A program made the position numbers and the translations under genes. Positions 23,265 to 34,519 of a stretch of 64,000 nucleotides of DNA are shown piece after piece. The DNA lies in the NCBI RefSeq assembly GCF_910594005.1, contig NC_057815.1, positions 62,696,052-62,760,051 of the forward strand. Direction: 5' to 3'. Within the stretch, counting starts at the first letter, position 1. Each line of letters starts with the position of its first letter. This stretch comes from Cervus elaphus. Taxonomy: Eukaryota; Chordata; Mammalia; Artiodactyla; Cervidae. The notes beneath the pieces are model-generated. The model saw only the letters and a program-made list of their open reading frames with translations, did no database searches and was not told the origin of the DNA.

Positions 23265-23918
23265 AGAGACTTTTTTAAAATTGGAGTATACCTGCTTTAC
23301 ATTGCTGTTAGCTTCTGCTGTCCAACAAAGTGAATCAGCTATATGTATACATGTATACTCTCCATCTGAGATGGCCCCCCTCCCCACCCCACCCTTCTAG
23401 ATCATCACAGAGCACAGAGCTGAGCTCTTTGGGCTATGTAGCAAGTTCCCACTAGCTATTTATTTTACAGAAGGTAGTGTATTTTCTCAATCCCAATCTC
23501 TTAATTTGTCCCACCCTCCCCTTCCCCCATTGTCTCCACATGTCTATGTCTCTATTCCTGCCCTGGAAATAGGTTCATCTGTACCATTCTTCTAAATTCC
23601 ATATATGTATGTGTCAATATATGATATTTGTTTTCCTCTTTCTGACTTACTTCATTCTGTATGACAGTCTCTAGGTTCATCCATGTCTCTGCAAATGGCA
23701 CAACATTGTTCCTTTTTATGGCTAAGTAGTATTGATTGTATATATGTACCACACCTTCTTTATCCATTCATCTGTCAATGGACATTTAGGTTGTTCCCAT
23801 GTCCTGGCTATTGCAAACAGTGCTGCAGTGAACATTGGAGTAAATGTGTCTTTTGGCGTTATGGTTTTCTCAGGGTATATGTTCAGTAGAGAAACTGCTG
23901 GGTCATATGGCAGTTCAA
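23265..23918 (-). mobile_element. L1 3' end (antisense)
   Basis: Reverse complement of bovine-type L1 3' sequence: 'ctgtccaacaaagtgaatcagctatatg' through 'ttcattctgtatgacagtctctagg' to 'gaaactgctgggtcatatgg'. Confidence 0.87.
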
Positions 23919-23944
23919 CAAACATAGTCTTACATACATTTATA

Positions 23945-24060
23945 ATTCTGAAAATAAAAGTAATCATCCTCATTTACACACAAGGACTGGAGCATAGAGA
24001 AACTAAGTGATTCACACAGTGTCATGGAGCCAGATGTGGAACCCAGTTGAACTGGCTCTG
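23945..24060 (+). repeat. MIR-like remnant
   Basis: Contains 'catcctcatttacacacaaggactggagcatagagaaactaagtgattcacacagtgtc', the MIR core pattern, directly after the L1. Confidence 0.55.
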
Positions 24061-24629
24061 GAGTCAGTGGGTTTGGACTCTTAGTGACAATGTAAGTAAG
24101 ATCATAGGCAAGGGAGAGAAGACCTCTAGATATGCATCTCTCATCACTAGAAACTTCTCCTCTCTCCCTTTTCTGCTGAGGCAAGAGAGCTGCCTCCCAC
24201 ACTCACCATGTCTGCTACATCACACACCTCCCTTAACAGAGGTTGGAGCTCTGCTCCTCAGGAGTAAAAGTACAGGGCCTAGACCTGGGGGCACCTGTAG
24301 GCTTGTCACCTACTAATCATGTGGTTTAGTAAAGCTGCTTTTTAGATTCTCAGCACCTCAGTTCATTCAGCTATATAACGTCAATTACAAGTCATACCTC
24401 GTCACCTTCTTGTGAATGCTAAGTGTTGCACAGACTCTGGGGCCCCATGGTGCTGTTAATATTCACTTTCCTGCTTTGACAATATAGAACTCCTGCCATC
24501 TTCAAGACAAAGTGAAGTTGTGGAAGTGTACTAAAACTCTATAATGGGGTTGCTGGAGCCCTTACACTTGATAACTTTCAGTGAATGGTGTTGGATTCAT
24601 GATCTTTGAAGAAGAAGATTTAGATTTAG

Positions 24630-25235
24630 CTTCAGGACCAGGGACCAGACTTGGTCACTCAAGAGCTTTTGTGTAGCAGAGTTTTATTAAAGTATGAAAA
24701 GAGACAGAGAAAGCTTCTGACATAGACATAAAAAGGGGGCCAGAGAGTGCCCCCCTTGCTAGTCTTAGTAAGGGAGCTATATACTTTTTAAAATTGGTTT
24801 TTACAGTAAATCAAAAGACTGTCTTAAGTTTGCAAAGGTTTTACCAGACCCACTCACACAATATACATTTTAAGATAATGGGATTAGAACTAACAATAGA
24901 AAGACCTTACCAGACCCCCTCACACAACATACACTTTAAGATGACAGGATTATTCAGAAGGTTCTTAAGAAGAAGAAAAATGTCCTCGAGCAGGATACAT
25001 TGTTGTCATATAATCATTGGTACAGAGTTTAAGGGAAAACATATCCTTGAGCAAGGTGAGTTGTTTTGTTGTGCAATCACCAGCTCTGGACTTACCTATC
25101 CCTTTCTCCTCCTTGAGAACTCCAGACCCCTATCTCCTCCCTGAGAGCCCCAGACCCCTTTCTCCACCTTGGGGACCCCAGATTTCTTATCAACCTGTCT
25201 AGGAATTGACTCTCTCATACTGGTCCCCTAAAACT
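24630..25235 (-). mobile_element. Solo LTR, BTLTR1-like (ERV2/ERVK)
   Basis: The minus strand begins with 'ggggaccagtatgagagagtc' and ends near 'gagtgaccaagtctgg'. An AATAAA in the minus sense lies at 24683-24688. This matches my recollection of the bovine BTLTR1 group. It has two internal repeats: about 57 bp in tandem (24835-24890 and 24897-24955), and three units of about 30 bp built on 'ccagacccc' (25107-25185). No internal viral genes are present, so it is a recombinant solo LTR. Confidence 0.6.
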
Positions 25236-25980
25236 TTTCTTTAGACCAGTTTTCCACTCAACTACAGAGCATCAGGAAAAAGTCTGCTTCCATTATGTGA
25301 AGATCCAGCCAGTACATGAAGTAGGGTGTGGGTTGCCCTACCAATAAAATCTGGAAGGGAACTGCACTTTAATTCCAAGAAATCAAGGCAAGGACCTCTC
25401 AAACCCATGACAGAAGGATGCCTAGATAGTCAAGAGCAACTTCCTATGCAGAGAAAGGTCTCAGGCACTTCAGAGCAGGGTCAGCCTTCTCTCCCACTTT
25501 TTTATGTTTAATGCACTAGTGGCCATGTTTTACAATGGCTGAGTAGTATACCAGTCTGTGTGGATGAGGATGGCTTATGCCATGGTGTGGTTTAGCTGCC
25601 GAACTACCTCATTCATCTGCAGCAGCTGGAGCAGCTACAAAGTACAGCCCAGAATCTATAGGCATGTATGAGAAGGAGCTGTCCAAGGTGAGTGCTGGAG
25701 CTTTGAGCTGGGGCTGCCAAACTGTAAGTTATACAAGCACAGCCTCTCCTGCATGGATCTTCTGCATCCAGCATGGGTATGAGCCTGGATGATAGAGGAA
25801 GAGCTGAGGATGGATCCTGAGTACTGTTTTGGGATCCTCACTGGTCATATTTTATAGAAAGGCTTATGCAACAAGTACTTTCTATGTTAATGAATAAATT
25901 AATGGCTAGAATCCACTGGGAAATGGAAAGAGCTTATAGAACAAGAAGAGACTTGGAAATGGAAGGACCGGTACAAAGCA

Positions 25981-26041
25981 GGGGCTTCCCTGATGGCTCA
26001 GATGGTAAAGAATCTGCCTGTAATGCAGGAGACATGGGAGA
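25981..26041 (+). mobile_element. Bov-tA head fragment
   Basis: Only the tRNA-derived head ('ggcttccctgatggctcagatggtaaagaatctgcc') is present; it lies in an intron of the OLFM5 pseudogene. Confidence 0.75.
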
Positions 26042-27587
26042 CAAGAAAGTTTGAGCTGAAAAGTAAAAATAGGGGCAATATGTCAAGAGACTTGTGAGCC
26101 AGGCCAGTGAGCTTGGAATTGATGCTGTGAGGATGGGTGAATAAAAATATTGCATCAGCAGTGTGATATTGGCAGTCGCTTTCTGTAATGGTTACTTGTG
26201 GACCTTCTGGGAAAGGCTGCTGGAATAGGATCAGATTGTAAGCTACGAGTCAGTGCATTCCTGAGAGTGGGGCTATAACCAGATAAAAGAAGAGACAATG
26301 TGGGTGGTGCAGGAGCAAGAGCTTTTTTTTTTTCTTTTTTTTTTCAGTGAAAAGAATATGAGTGTCCTCAGCTATGAGATGGGGATAGCACCTTGGGCTC
26401 ACCTCAAGGGCTCTTATTGGAAGCAAATTAGGTGGCAGATATAAGGGTATTTTGTAGACTGTGTGGCACCAGGAGGATGAGCCACAGTGTTCATCCCCCC
26501 ACGTCCAGGTCAGTGAGCATGCATTTGCCACTGAAGATCAGAGTAACCAGGTCTTGGAGATGAACCACATCCTAGAACCCAGGAATCCTGTTGCCCTTGC
26601 TGCTTGCTGTGAGACTCCAGCTTTCATTCTGCTGTGCCTGGAGCTGGAGGGAGCTCAGGAGTTGGTGATCCAGCTTAAAGTCAGGGGAGAAGTGGGTGGG
26701 ACTAGGGACCTCCTCTATCATCTGGAGAGCCAAGTATGTGGATGGATGAATAAATGTTTGTTGCCTCTACAGCCTTCCATTTTATCTAATCTCAAGAACC
26801 TGCCAATTTCCAAAATCTCTTCTTTCTGGGGAAGAAAACCCTGAGCTGAGAAAGAAGGGAAACTGAGTTCAGTTCTGAGTTAACACTCTGTGACCCACAT
26901 CCTTGGCTTTGCATTTCTACAGGCAGCTAATGTCAACTTCACACTCAGGCTTCTGGCTGACTCTGACCAGTGAACCTTTCATGCTGTCCACCAAGACATG
27001 GATGTCCTTGAGAGCCAGCTAAGGGAGTGTGAGAGTGAGAAGGAACAAGAAAAGACCTCCAGACACCTTGGTTCACCCCTGCACCCTAGCGAGGCCTCAG
27101 ACTGAATTTCCCAAGGTCTCCTGACCCCAAGAGCAGAGTTGGGGATGCCAGGTTCACTATGGTGTACTGAGGGGGCTGAAAGGTGGGCAGTAAAGATCCT
27201 GAGGGAGAATAAAGCTTTCATTTCCTTGTTTGGTATGTCTCAAAAGGATGCAGACTGAGACAGATGCACTCTTGAACGTAGGCATACCCATACACAGACA
27301 TATAAACACACCCATAATTAAGAGTTGGACACAACTGAGTGACTAAGCACAGTACAGCAATCAGACATACACACTAAACTTTATTCTTGCAAATCTTTTC
27401 TCTTATACACATGTAAATGCATTCAAGTATATGGACACTCACTCAAATGCACACGTAGTTTTGATACTTTCATAGTCTGATTCCAGTGTGCTATATACTT
27501 CACTCCTAGTTCATACCTTACCTGAACTCTTCTCTAGGTTCCTGTGCTCACAGAGGCCTCCAGAAAGTCAGCAAACCCCTTGTGGTA

Positions 27588-27796
27588 GTGGTTTAGTCAC
27601 TAGGTCGTGTCTGACTCTTGTGACCCCATGGACCTTAACCTGCCAGGTTCCTCTGCTCATGGGATTCTCCAGGCAAGACTACTGGAGTGGGCTGCCATTT
27701 CCTGCTCCAGGGGATCTTCCTGACCCAGGAATTGAACCCGGGTCTCCTGCATTGCAGGCATATTCTTTACCAACTGAACTATGAGAGAAGTCTGTC
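27588..27796 (-). mobile_element. Bov-tA SINE inserted in an OLFM5 coding exon
   Basis: Antisense Bov-tA flanked by an exact 15-bp duplication aaaccccttgtggta (27573-27587 and 27797-27811). The duplication equals five codons (KPLVV) of the olfactomedin exon, so removing one copy plus the SINE restores the exon text on both sides. Confidence 0.93.
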
Positions 27797-28439
27797 AAAC
27801 CCCTTGTGGTACAGCTTAATTGGAGCGATTTCTTGTACAAGTGCCTGGGGCCGAGACTCAACACCCAGCCCAAACTCTTCCTTCTACTGGGTGGCCCCTC
27901 TGGGTGCAGATGCCAGGTGAGTCCAGGATAATTTCTCTTCTGCAATCAGGTTTATTCCAAAGGAGTCCTACTATACCCTAACAGGTTTCTTTGTAGCCCC
28001 AGTTCAGCTTCCTCTTTCTATTTTAAGTATGCCCCTGGATAGTCTTGGCCAAGACCTGACAGGTCACCTCCTAAAGCTCCTTTCATGGGTTATGGATGGT
28101 GCAGACTGCCCCAAGCTTCCTTTATAAACCCACTGTGTGGAATTTCTAATCCCATCATAATCCAAAGCAGTTGTATACCCAGCCTGGTCTTATCTCAAGA
28201 ACAAATTTTTCTATACCCAGGGCTCTTTAAACTTTCCTTACAGTGCTTTTACTATAATTAAATGAGATAATGCATGTATAGTGCCCACTGGGCATCATTG
28301 CAGTTGATTTTAATATTATTACTGTTACATTTCTTTCTTTTTTTTTTTTTTACAGATATATGTTGTCATAATATATTGTAAGTAAAAGAAGAGAGATTAT
28401 AAGTCAATTCTGGTTGACTCCCAAAGCCCCAACTGTTAG

Positions 28440-28660
28440 GACACTCACTTGGTCTTTTTATTTTTAGTATTTTATTTATTTATTTAGTTGCATTGAGTCT
28501 TATTTGGGATCTTTCATTGTGGTGCTTGTGCTCAGAAGTTGTGGTGCACAGGCTTAGCTGCCTTGGGGTAGGTGGAATCCTAGTTCCCTGACCAGGGATC
28601 AAACCCATGTTCCCTGCATTAAAAGGCAGATTCTTAACCACTCGACCACCAGGTAAGTCC
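28440..28660 (-). mobile_element. CHR-type tRNA SINE (antisense)
   Basis: Cetartiodactyl tRNA-Glu-derived SINE: 'tagttccctgaccagggatcaaaccc...cagattcttaaccactcgaccaccagg'. It lies in the intron before the last OLFM5 exon. Confidence 0.75.
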
Positions 28661-29366
28661 CCAGCTTCTCTATCTCTCTCTTTTTTTAAAAACCTTTTTT
28701 AACCCTGATGATCTTGGTGTGAGGCTTGGCCTAGGTGCTTTGACTACTATTGGCTATACAAATCCTACGAAGATCTGATGCTGCTGCAGAACTATGAGGA
28801 GAGGAAGATGGGCTCCGGCGATGGCAGCGGCAATACTTTGTACAAGAACTTCACGTACTTTAACTCCTATGGCACAGCCGACATGGCCAAGGTGGGCCTT
28901 TCTTCTAACATCCTGGAGCTACCGTGTCTGCTGTCCGGTGCCACCTACAACAGCCGCTTCTCCTACGCGGGTGTGCCCTGGAAGGATTTATATTTTGCTA
29001 GTGATGATAAGGGGCTGTGGGTGCCCTATGCCACCGAGGTGGCCGCAGGTTACCTGGCGTGAGTCATTTCAATGCCAGCACTCTACAGGTAGAGAAAACC
29101 TGGCATGCCAGCCAGTACAAGCCAGCCACGTCAGGGACCTTCGTGGCCTGCAGGGTGCGAAATGCCTTACGCCCACTGAGCACCAACCAGGAGGAGATTT
29201 TTTATGCTTTTGGTACCACCATGGAGCGGGAGTGCCGTCTCAGCATCATGCTGGATAAAATGCTGGAAACACCTTAAGGCATTAATTACTAACCTTCTGG
29301 TCACAGGTTCTATGTCTACAATGATGATTTCCTGATTATTTATGACCTCGGCTTCCTGGAACTGCA

Positions 29367-30594
29367 GCATAGGTTACCAAGACCACCAACCCAAAGGCCC
29401 TTTGGGGCTTGGGCCCCTCCCAAAGCTGTCAAACTGACAAAACCCTCCAGTCCCTGAGACCTCAGGGCAGAGGATTTATAGAAGTGTGGCCTTCTCCTCA
29501 CCCTCCAGGTGGACCATTCCTCAAAATGGTCATCAGCTCTAATGATTGGGATATATTGATTATATCTAGTTAGTTCTTGACAATAAATATCTCAATCAGC
29601 ACATTAAAGTTCTCTTTAATAGTGATCTGGGGCGATCTGATTGAAGTTTCATTGGGAAATGAAATGTTAGTTGGGCAATGTTACCCCTCTTTACCAGAAA
29701 CCTAGTGTAGGAGCTGGATTCATAGTTTTTAAAATAAATTTTCATAGTTTTGAAAACTGTGATTCCAACTCTTTCAGTTGTAGGAGTCTGTTGAGCTAGG
29801 TTTAGAATTCTTTATGTCTGAGGCTGAGATCCTCTGGTTCCAGTGCTGAAGATACAAGGGAGTTGATCATTAAAGTGAAATGTGGAAGTTTCTTATCTTA
29901 CCCCCAACCTCCTATGGTGTATCTGGGGAGAAAAAAAGCAGTATCTTTGTGTGAAAATTAATGTTTCACTGCCCTGATCAATTTCACTTTAAATGCAGTT
30001 GAGCGAGGGCCTTAGACCTGAATCCTGCTCTAGGAATTAAGCAATGGAAGGCTGAGACATGAAGAACTCTGACATGGATTGGGCTAAAGGTCCAGACCTC
30101 TTTTATCAGGAATCATTTGATATGATAGCAGAAAGTCTGCTGGCTGACTGTCATTAGTTTCTTTGCTCAGGCCAAGACTGTCTGTACTTATCTGATGTAT
30201 ATTATCTGATGATGATATGATGTACATCCTGTCCATGCAGGTACATGGAATGTTCAAGATTTTAGACCCTGAAGTCTTCTCAATCAACAGAGGATACCAG
30301 AATATTTCACACACAGTCTCATGCTTACACTTTCACATATACATACATTTACAAATATTGTACCCAAATTAGACATGCATTCCCACTCTTCATATACAAT
30401 ATTTCCATCCATACCCAAATATCAATAAACATAAAAATGTTTTAATATGTCCTTTAACAGAAAATTCATCTGCTAGCCAAATAAAAAATAAAAGATGTTG
30501 GCTTTTAGATGCCTAATCCTGCCCTGTCAGGAATTTCACTGCTAAGTCAACTCTATGCTCACCTCTTGATTTACAGACAAATTTCCCCCTTAAT
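29367..30594. other. Gene-free stretch between OLFM5 and UBQLNL
   Basis: After the last olfactomedin codons there is no recognisable gene. AT-rich with many stops. Confidence 0.45.
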
Positions 30595-30797
30595 GAGAGC
30601 CTCAGATGGTAAAGCGTCTACCTACAATGTGGGAGACCCGGTTTTACTCCCTGGGTTGGGAAGATCTCCTGGAGAAGGAAATGGCAACCCACTCCAGTAT
30701 CTTGCCTGGAAAATCCCATGGATGGAGAAACCTGGTAGACTACACAGTCCATGGGGTTGCAAAGAGTCAGACACGACTGAGCGACTATGACTAAGCA
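30595..30797 (+). mobile_element. Bov-tA SINE
   Basis: Sense Bov-tA ('cctcagatggtaaagcgtctacctacaatg' to 'agacacgactgagcgactatgac'), 146 bp upstream of the UBQLNL CRE-like site. Confidence 0.87.
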
Positions 30798-30942
30798 GTC
30801 TGTACTTTTAATAGTTGTATTATGAGAACTTTGCCCTCTATTTCCTGTAAAAGCATCTTATTTTCTTTTATTATGAAGACCCAGACTCCCCAGATAGGTT
30901 TCCTTTCCCAACTAGTTCAGCCAGAGACTGTGAGGCTTGGGT

Positions 30943-30950
30943 TGACATCA
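30943..30950 (+). promoter_or_regulatory. CRE-like octamer upstream of UBQLNL
   Basis: TGACATCA, one base from the palindromic CRE TGACGTCA, 333 bp before the UBQLNL start codon. UBQLN3 and UBQLN5 have the same octamer or its complement upstream. Confidence 0.45.
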
Positions 30951-30984
30951 CAATATCTCTTTTCTCAAGAGCTGTGCTTTTGGT

Positions 30985-31005
30985 GGGTGGGGCCGGGGGA
31001 GGGGG
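30985..31005 (+). promoter_or_regulatory. GC-box / G-quadruplex candidate, UBQLNL promoter
   Basis: G-runs of 3, 4, 5 and 5 separated by loops of 1, 2 and 1 bases, overlapping a GGGTGGGGCCGGGG-type Sp/KLF site. It lies 35 bp after the CRE-like octamer. Confidence 0.5.
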
Positions 31006-31282
31006 ACCCTGGCATGAGTGATTGCCACTTAGCCTACCTTATATCAAGTATGAATTAGTAGCCACTATGGGCCTCAGCTGGGCCATATCTGGAGAACTGG
31101 GGTGGGGGTACAACATCACAAAACACCTGGCCCCAGTCTGGTCACCCATCCCCTTTGGGGCAACAAGGAAACCAGCCTGTGGCCTGAGAACTCGACACCT
31201 GAAACGGAGGCCAGAGGAAGAATTTGCCTGCCCTCACCCCTCTGCCCCTGCTTCCACCCCATCTGCCCACCCTCTAAGATCC

Positions 31283-33115
31283 ATGCCACATGTCATCGCT
31301 CGAACACCCAGGATGGCCCAGTGTGGGCATCATTCAGGGCTGCCTGCAGAGAAGAAGATCTCTCCAGGTGTCACTCGGGTGATAGTGCAGACACCAGGCA
31401 AGCAGGAAGACTTTGTGATAGCCAGTGATACCTCAGTGAGGCAGTTCAAGGAGAAGCTATCGGCTCACTTTAAATGCCAAATGGACCAACTAGTGCTTGT
31501 CTGCATGGGCCACCTTCTCAAAGACCATGATGTGCTGAGCCAGAGGGGCATCCTGAACGGTCACACCATCCACGTGGTCATCAAGTCTAAAAATGGCTCC
31601 AGATCCCTAGCCCATTTCTCCCGGGACCTGTCAACCAATAAACCCTGCCACCAGGACAAAAACACCAAAGGAAACAGCAGTGGGGAATACCAATCTGCTG
31701 GTGTGGGTTACACCCCAGTGGAGTCAGCTCTCTCAGAGGATGCACCCAAGGTGCATACCCAGGACTTGAAAGTGGGTAGTCTAGAGAACATATCACAGAT
31801 ACTGGAGAATCCTAGCATCCAGCAACTGCTGTCCAACACAGACTTCATGAGACAGTTCATCTCAGAACACCTAGACATGCAGCAATTGACGCAGCAGAAC
31901 CCAGAGGTCTCACACATCCTTGACAATTCTGAGATCCTGTGGCAGACTCTGGAGCTGGCCAGGAACCTGGCAGTGATTCAAGAGATAATGCAGATCCAGC
32001 AACCTGCACAGAATCTTGAGAGCCCACCGAACCCACAGTCATATGTAGGCTTAGAGAGTGTCCCAGGATGGGACAATGCCTCGGGTCAGAGTTCTGCTGA
32101 TTTCAATCATCAGATGCTCAACAGCGCACAAGATCCATTTGGGGGCAACATTTTCACAGGTCTCCTGGGAGGACAAGTGCCAGAGCAAGTCCAGTTTTCA
32201 CTCCCGTCTCCACCACCATCCCAGGAATGGCAGGAACATCTCCCACAGCCCCCTACAGCCCGAGTCATCCATGCTAGTTCTCGAGGTGTATCTTCAATCA
32301 CTTCAGCCAATTCTACCCCCAACATGGCAAATCATACTTCCAGGGCCAGTACTTCTAACTCCACTAATGGTCAGAGTCATACTTGTGCAGTGGAGCAGCC
32401 AATTGGGATACCAGACTTACCTAGCAGAGAGCTCAACCAGCTGCCCCAGGCAGAAGACAAAGATGCCACCATTTCTATAGATAGCTCTAACCAGAAATTA
32501 GATGATCTCCAGCAGTCAAATGAGCAGACCAGCTCCCAGATCACAGGAAGCATGATGCAACTGCTTTTGAACAACCCTTCCCTGGCAGCCCAGATGATAA
32601 TGTTCATGAGTGCGCCCCAGCTGAGTGAACAGTGGAGGCAGCAACTGCCTGCATTTCTGCAGCAGACTCAGTTTTCTGATATGCTTATAGCTCTAGCCAA
32701 CCCTAAAGCATCACAAGCAATACTGCAGATTGAGCAGAGTCTGCAGCTGTTGGCCACTGAGGCTCCTATTCTTCTACCCTGGGTTGCCTCCTACTTATGG
32801 AGCCTGGGCTGGCTTCCTGCACCCAGCTGCAGCTACCCTGACACAGTGCCCTGGGCCTGGGATGTGCCCAATATGGCTGAGCCTAAAGGACCTGAGTCCT
32901 GTCCAAAATCGGGAACAGTCCTACAGAGGCTACAGTCCCTAGCTGGAGACCCTTCCCACCTTCTACAAACCCCTGAGACTCGTTTCAGCAAGCAAATGGA
33001 ATATCTCCAGGCCCTGGGATTTGCAAACCATCATGCCAATCTTCAGGCCCTCATTGCCACCGAGGGAGACACCAGTGCTGCCATCCAGAAGCTCAGGAGA
33101 TCCCAGGGATCCTAA
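31283..33115 (+). CDS. UBQLNL: Ubiquilin-like protein UBQLNL
   Basis: A 610-residue ubiquilin-like protein, a cytosolic adaptor expected to carry ubiquitinated clients to the proteasome; the family branch is testis-biased. Domains: Ubl at about residues 30-102 (VTRVIVQTPGK...HTIHVVIKS), an STI1-type region at about 170-290 (ENPSIQQLLSNTDFMRQF, DPFGGNIF), a Ser/Thr/Asn-rich linker, a second STI1-like block (NPKASQAILQIEQSLQLLATEAP) and a C-terminal UBA at about 567-610 (ALGF...LIATEGDTSAAIQKL). The frame is open from 31022, but ATG 31283 (MPHVIARTPRM) was chosen: it aligns with the recalled human N-terminus and follows a pyrimidine tract with AG at 31277-31278. ATG 31313 is an alternative start. 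The coding region is a single exon with no lesion. It is the first of three tandem ubiquilins on this strand. Confidence 0.93.
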   Translation: MPHVIARTPRMAQCGHHSGLPAEKKISPGVTRVIVQTPGKQEDFVIASDTSVRQFKEKLSAHFKCQMDQLVLVCMGHLLKDHDVLSQRGILNGHTIHVVIKSKNGSRSLAHFSRDLSTNKPCHQDKNTKGNSSGEYQSAGVGYTPVESALSEDAPKVHTQDLKVGSLENISQILENPSIQQLLSNTDFMRQFISEHLDMQQLTQQNPEVSHILDNSEILWQTLELARNLAVIQEIMQIQQPAQNLESPPNPQSYVGLESVPGWDNASGQSSADFNHQMLNSAQDPFGGNIFTGLLGGQVPEQVQFSLPSPPPSQEWQEHLPQPPTARVIHASSRGVSSITSANSTPNMANHTSRASTSNSTNGQSHTCAVEQPIGIPDLPSRELNQLPQAEDKDATISIDSSNQKLDDLQQSNEQTSSQITGSMMQLLLNNPSLAAQMIMFMSAPQLSEQWRQQLPAFLQQTQFSDMLIALANPKASQAILQIEQSLQLLATEAPILLPWVASYLWSLGWLPAPSCSYPDTVPWAWDVPNMAEPKGPESCPKSGTVLQRLQSLAGDPSHLLQTPETRFSKQMEYLQALGFANHHANLQALIATEGDTSAAIQKLRRSQGS

Positions 33116-33290
33116 CCATTGGGTCTACATATTTGCTTGGCTACCTGCCTGCCAACCCGTTTGACTACCTCATCTGCCTTCATCTTTTCTGGTGCTTCTG
33201 GTGCTTCAGGAGAAGTCCTAGAATGGGGAAAACCAAACAGTGCTTTCTTTACTGAATAATAGACCATTGGCCATAGCTGAGAGATCTGTC

Positions 33291-33296
33291 AATAAA
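33291..33296 (+). terminator. Poly(A) signal of UBQLNL
   Basis: AATAAA 176 bp after the UBQLNL stop codon. Confidence 0.75.
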
Positions 33297-33702
33297 ATGG
33301 CTACATCAACTTGACCCCATCTGAAGTTTGGCCATTTTTTTCCCCCCAGAAAAGGCAATTGTCAATGTGTAATAACACTACTTCATGTACCATACATGCA
33401 TGAGCACACACACACACACAATCACATGCATATATTAAAATAGAAAAGCATATTTGCACCCATAGAATTACATGTACAGACATCATGCCATGCTCATATA
33501 TTCAAGAACATGCACATATAATCTCAAACACATATGCACACATGGCTAACAGCCAAAGATTCATATATATAGGCATATAAAGTCACCACACAGTACACAT
33601 AATCATGTGTATAGACAGCTGCACACCAATACTTAGAGACCCAAAACAGACCCACATGTAGGGAAGACAGTCATAACATATGAAAAGAGGGAATTACATG
33701 TA
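33297..33702. other. Gene-free stretch with CA-rich sequence
   Basis: A short (CA)n at about 33405-33421 lies within AT-rich cacata-rich DNA. No gene is seen. Confidence 0.5.
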
Positions 33703-33825
33703 TGTGTGTTCAGTGGTGTCCAACTCTTTGCAACCTCATGGACTACAATTTGCCAGGCTCCTCTGTCCATGGAATTCTTAAGGTAAGAATACTGGAGTGG
33801 ATTGCCATTTCCTACTCTAGGAAAT
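33703..33825 (-). mobile_element. BovA/Bov-tA fragment (antisense)
   Basis: 'gtgtccaactctttgcaacctcatggactac' to 'ggagtggattgccatttcctactc'. Confidence 0.8.
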
Positions 33826-34519
33826 TCAGCTGAATGTATAGCTACATGAGGTGTTGATAAGTGCTATAAAGAAAAATGCGGTGGATAAGCTGTTCTAAGT
33901 GGGGGATCATCAAGGAAGGCCTCTCTGAAAGGAGACAGTTGAGTAGAAATCACAAGGACTTGGGAGAGCAAAACATACAATTCCAGGCAATGTTCCAGGC
34001 AGAGAAGGCTGCATAAGAGGAAAAGCTGTGAGATAACAGTACTCTTGTTGTGTTTGAAGAACGTGGGATGGTGTAGCTGGAGAGGAGTGAACTTAAAAAT
34101 GAAGGGGGAAAGAGAATTATTAGAAATCATGAAAAGCTTTGTAGATCTGGTGATCACTTTGGATTTTACTATGAATACACAAGAAAATTATTGCTAGATT
34201 TTAGCAAAGGGATAGAGTAGTTCAATGTGTCAGTCTGGCTGCTGAGAGGGGAATACCGTTGGAGAAGAGAAAGCTGGAAGCAGGAACACTAGTTCTAGCA
34301 TGTGAGAGACAGTGGTGTCTGGGGCAGGAGCAGAGGATGAAGTGAGAGATATTCAGATTTGTGTTGTCCTCACAGGTCACCCATCTTTCAGCCCCGATGT
34401 AACCATCAGCAAGACTAACGGAAGCTCCATTAAGCTCCCAGTGCTTCAGTAAATCTGCTGACAAAGATCCCACTCCACCACCATGACCTATCAAAAAGAA
34501 ACAGGTCAAAGAAATGAAG
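33826..34519. other. Gene-free; diffuse ancient repeat
   Basis: Text such as 'gataagtgctataaag...aaggcctctctgaaaggagacagttgag' recalls a widespread ancient mammalian repeat. The family is not assigned. Confidence 0.4.

Larger units (their letters stand above)
25623..29366 (+). pseudogene. OLFM5: OLFM5-type olfactomedin pseudogene (multi-exon)
   Basis: A decayed secreted olfactomedin gene; the closest remembered paralogue is OLFM4, and OLFM5P lies here in human. Exons seen: 25623-25687 (QLEQLQSTA...YEKELSK, donor GTGAGT); 26509-26733 (coiled coil with ELVIQLK, acceptor tccag, donor GTATGT); 26923 to about 27080 (DMDVLESQLRECESEKEQE); 27554-27916 (SKPLVVQLNW...WGRDS...YWVAPLGAD, donor GTGAGT); 28735 to about 29366 (rest of the OLF domain, to YVYNDDFLIIYDL). 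Phases agree across exons. Lesions: 1-bp loss and TAG near 25659; TGA 26971-26973; a Bov-tA insertion in the fourth exon; frameshift at 27842; frameshift at about 29058; TAA at 29275 and 29290. No lesion-free path exists. Assignment rests on alignment from memory. It is intact-looking over only one 100-residue block (28778-29059). Confidence 0.85.

Noticed and set aside
26461..26844. 127-codon frame as an independent gene
   Set aside because: Its middle (26509-26733) is a phase-0 exon of the OLFM5 pseudogene with splice sites on both sides.
31022..31282. Upstream extension of the UBQLNL frame
   Set aside because: Low-complexity and pyrimidine-rich before the known N-terminal motif; likely 5' UTR and intron.
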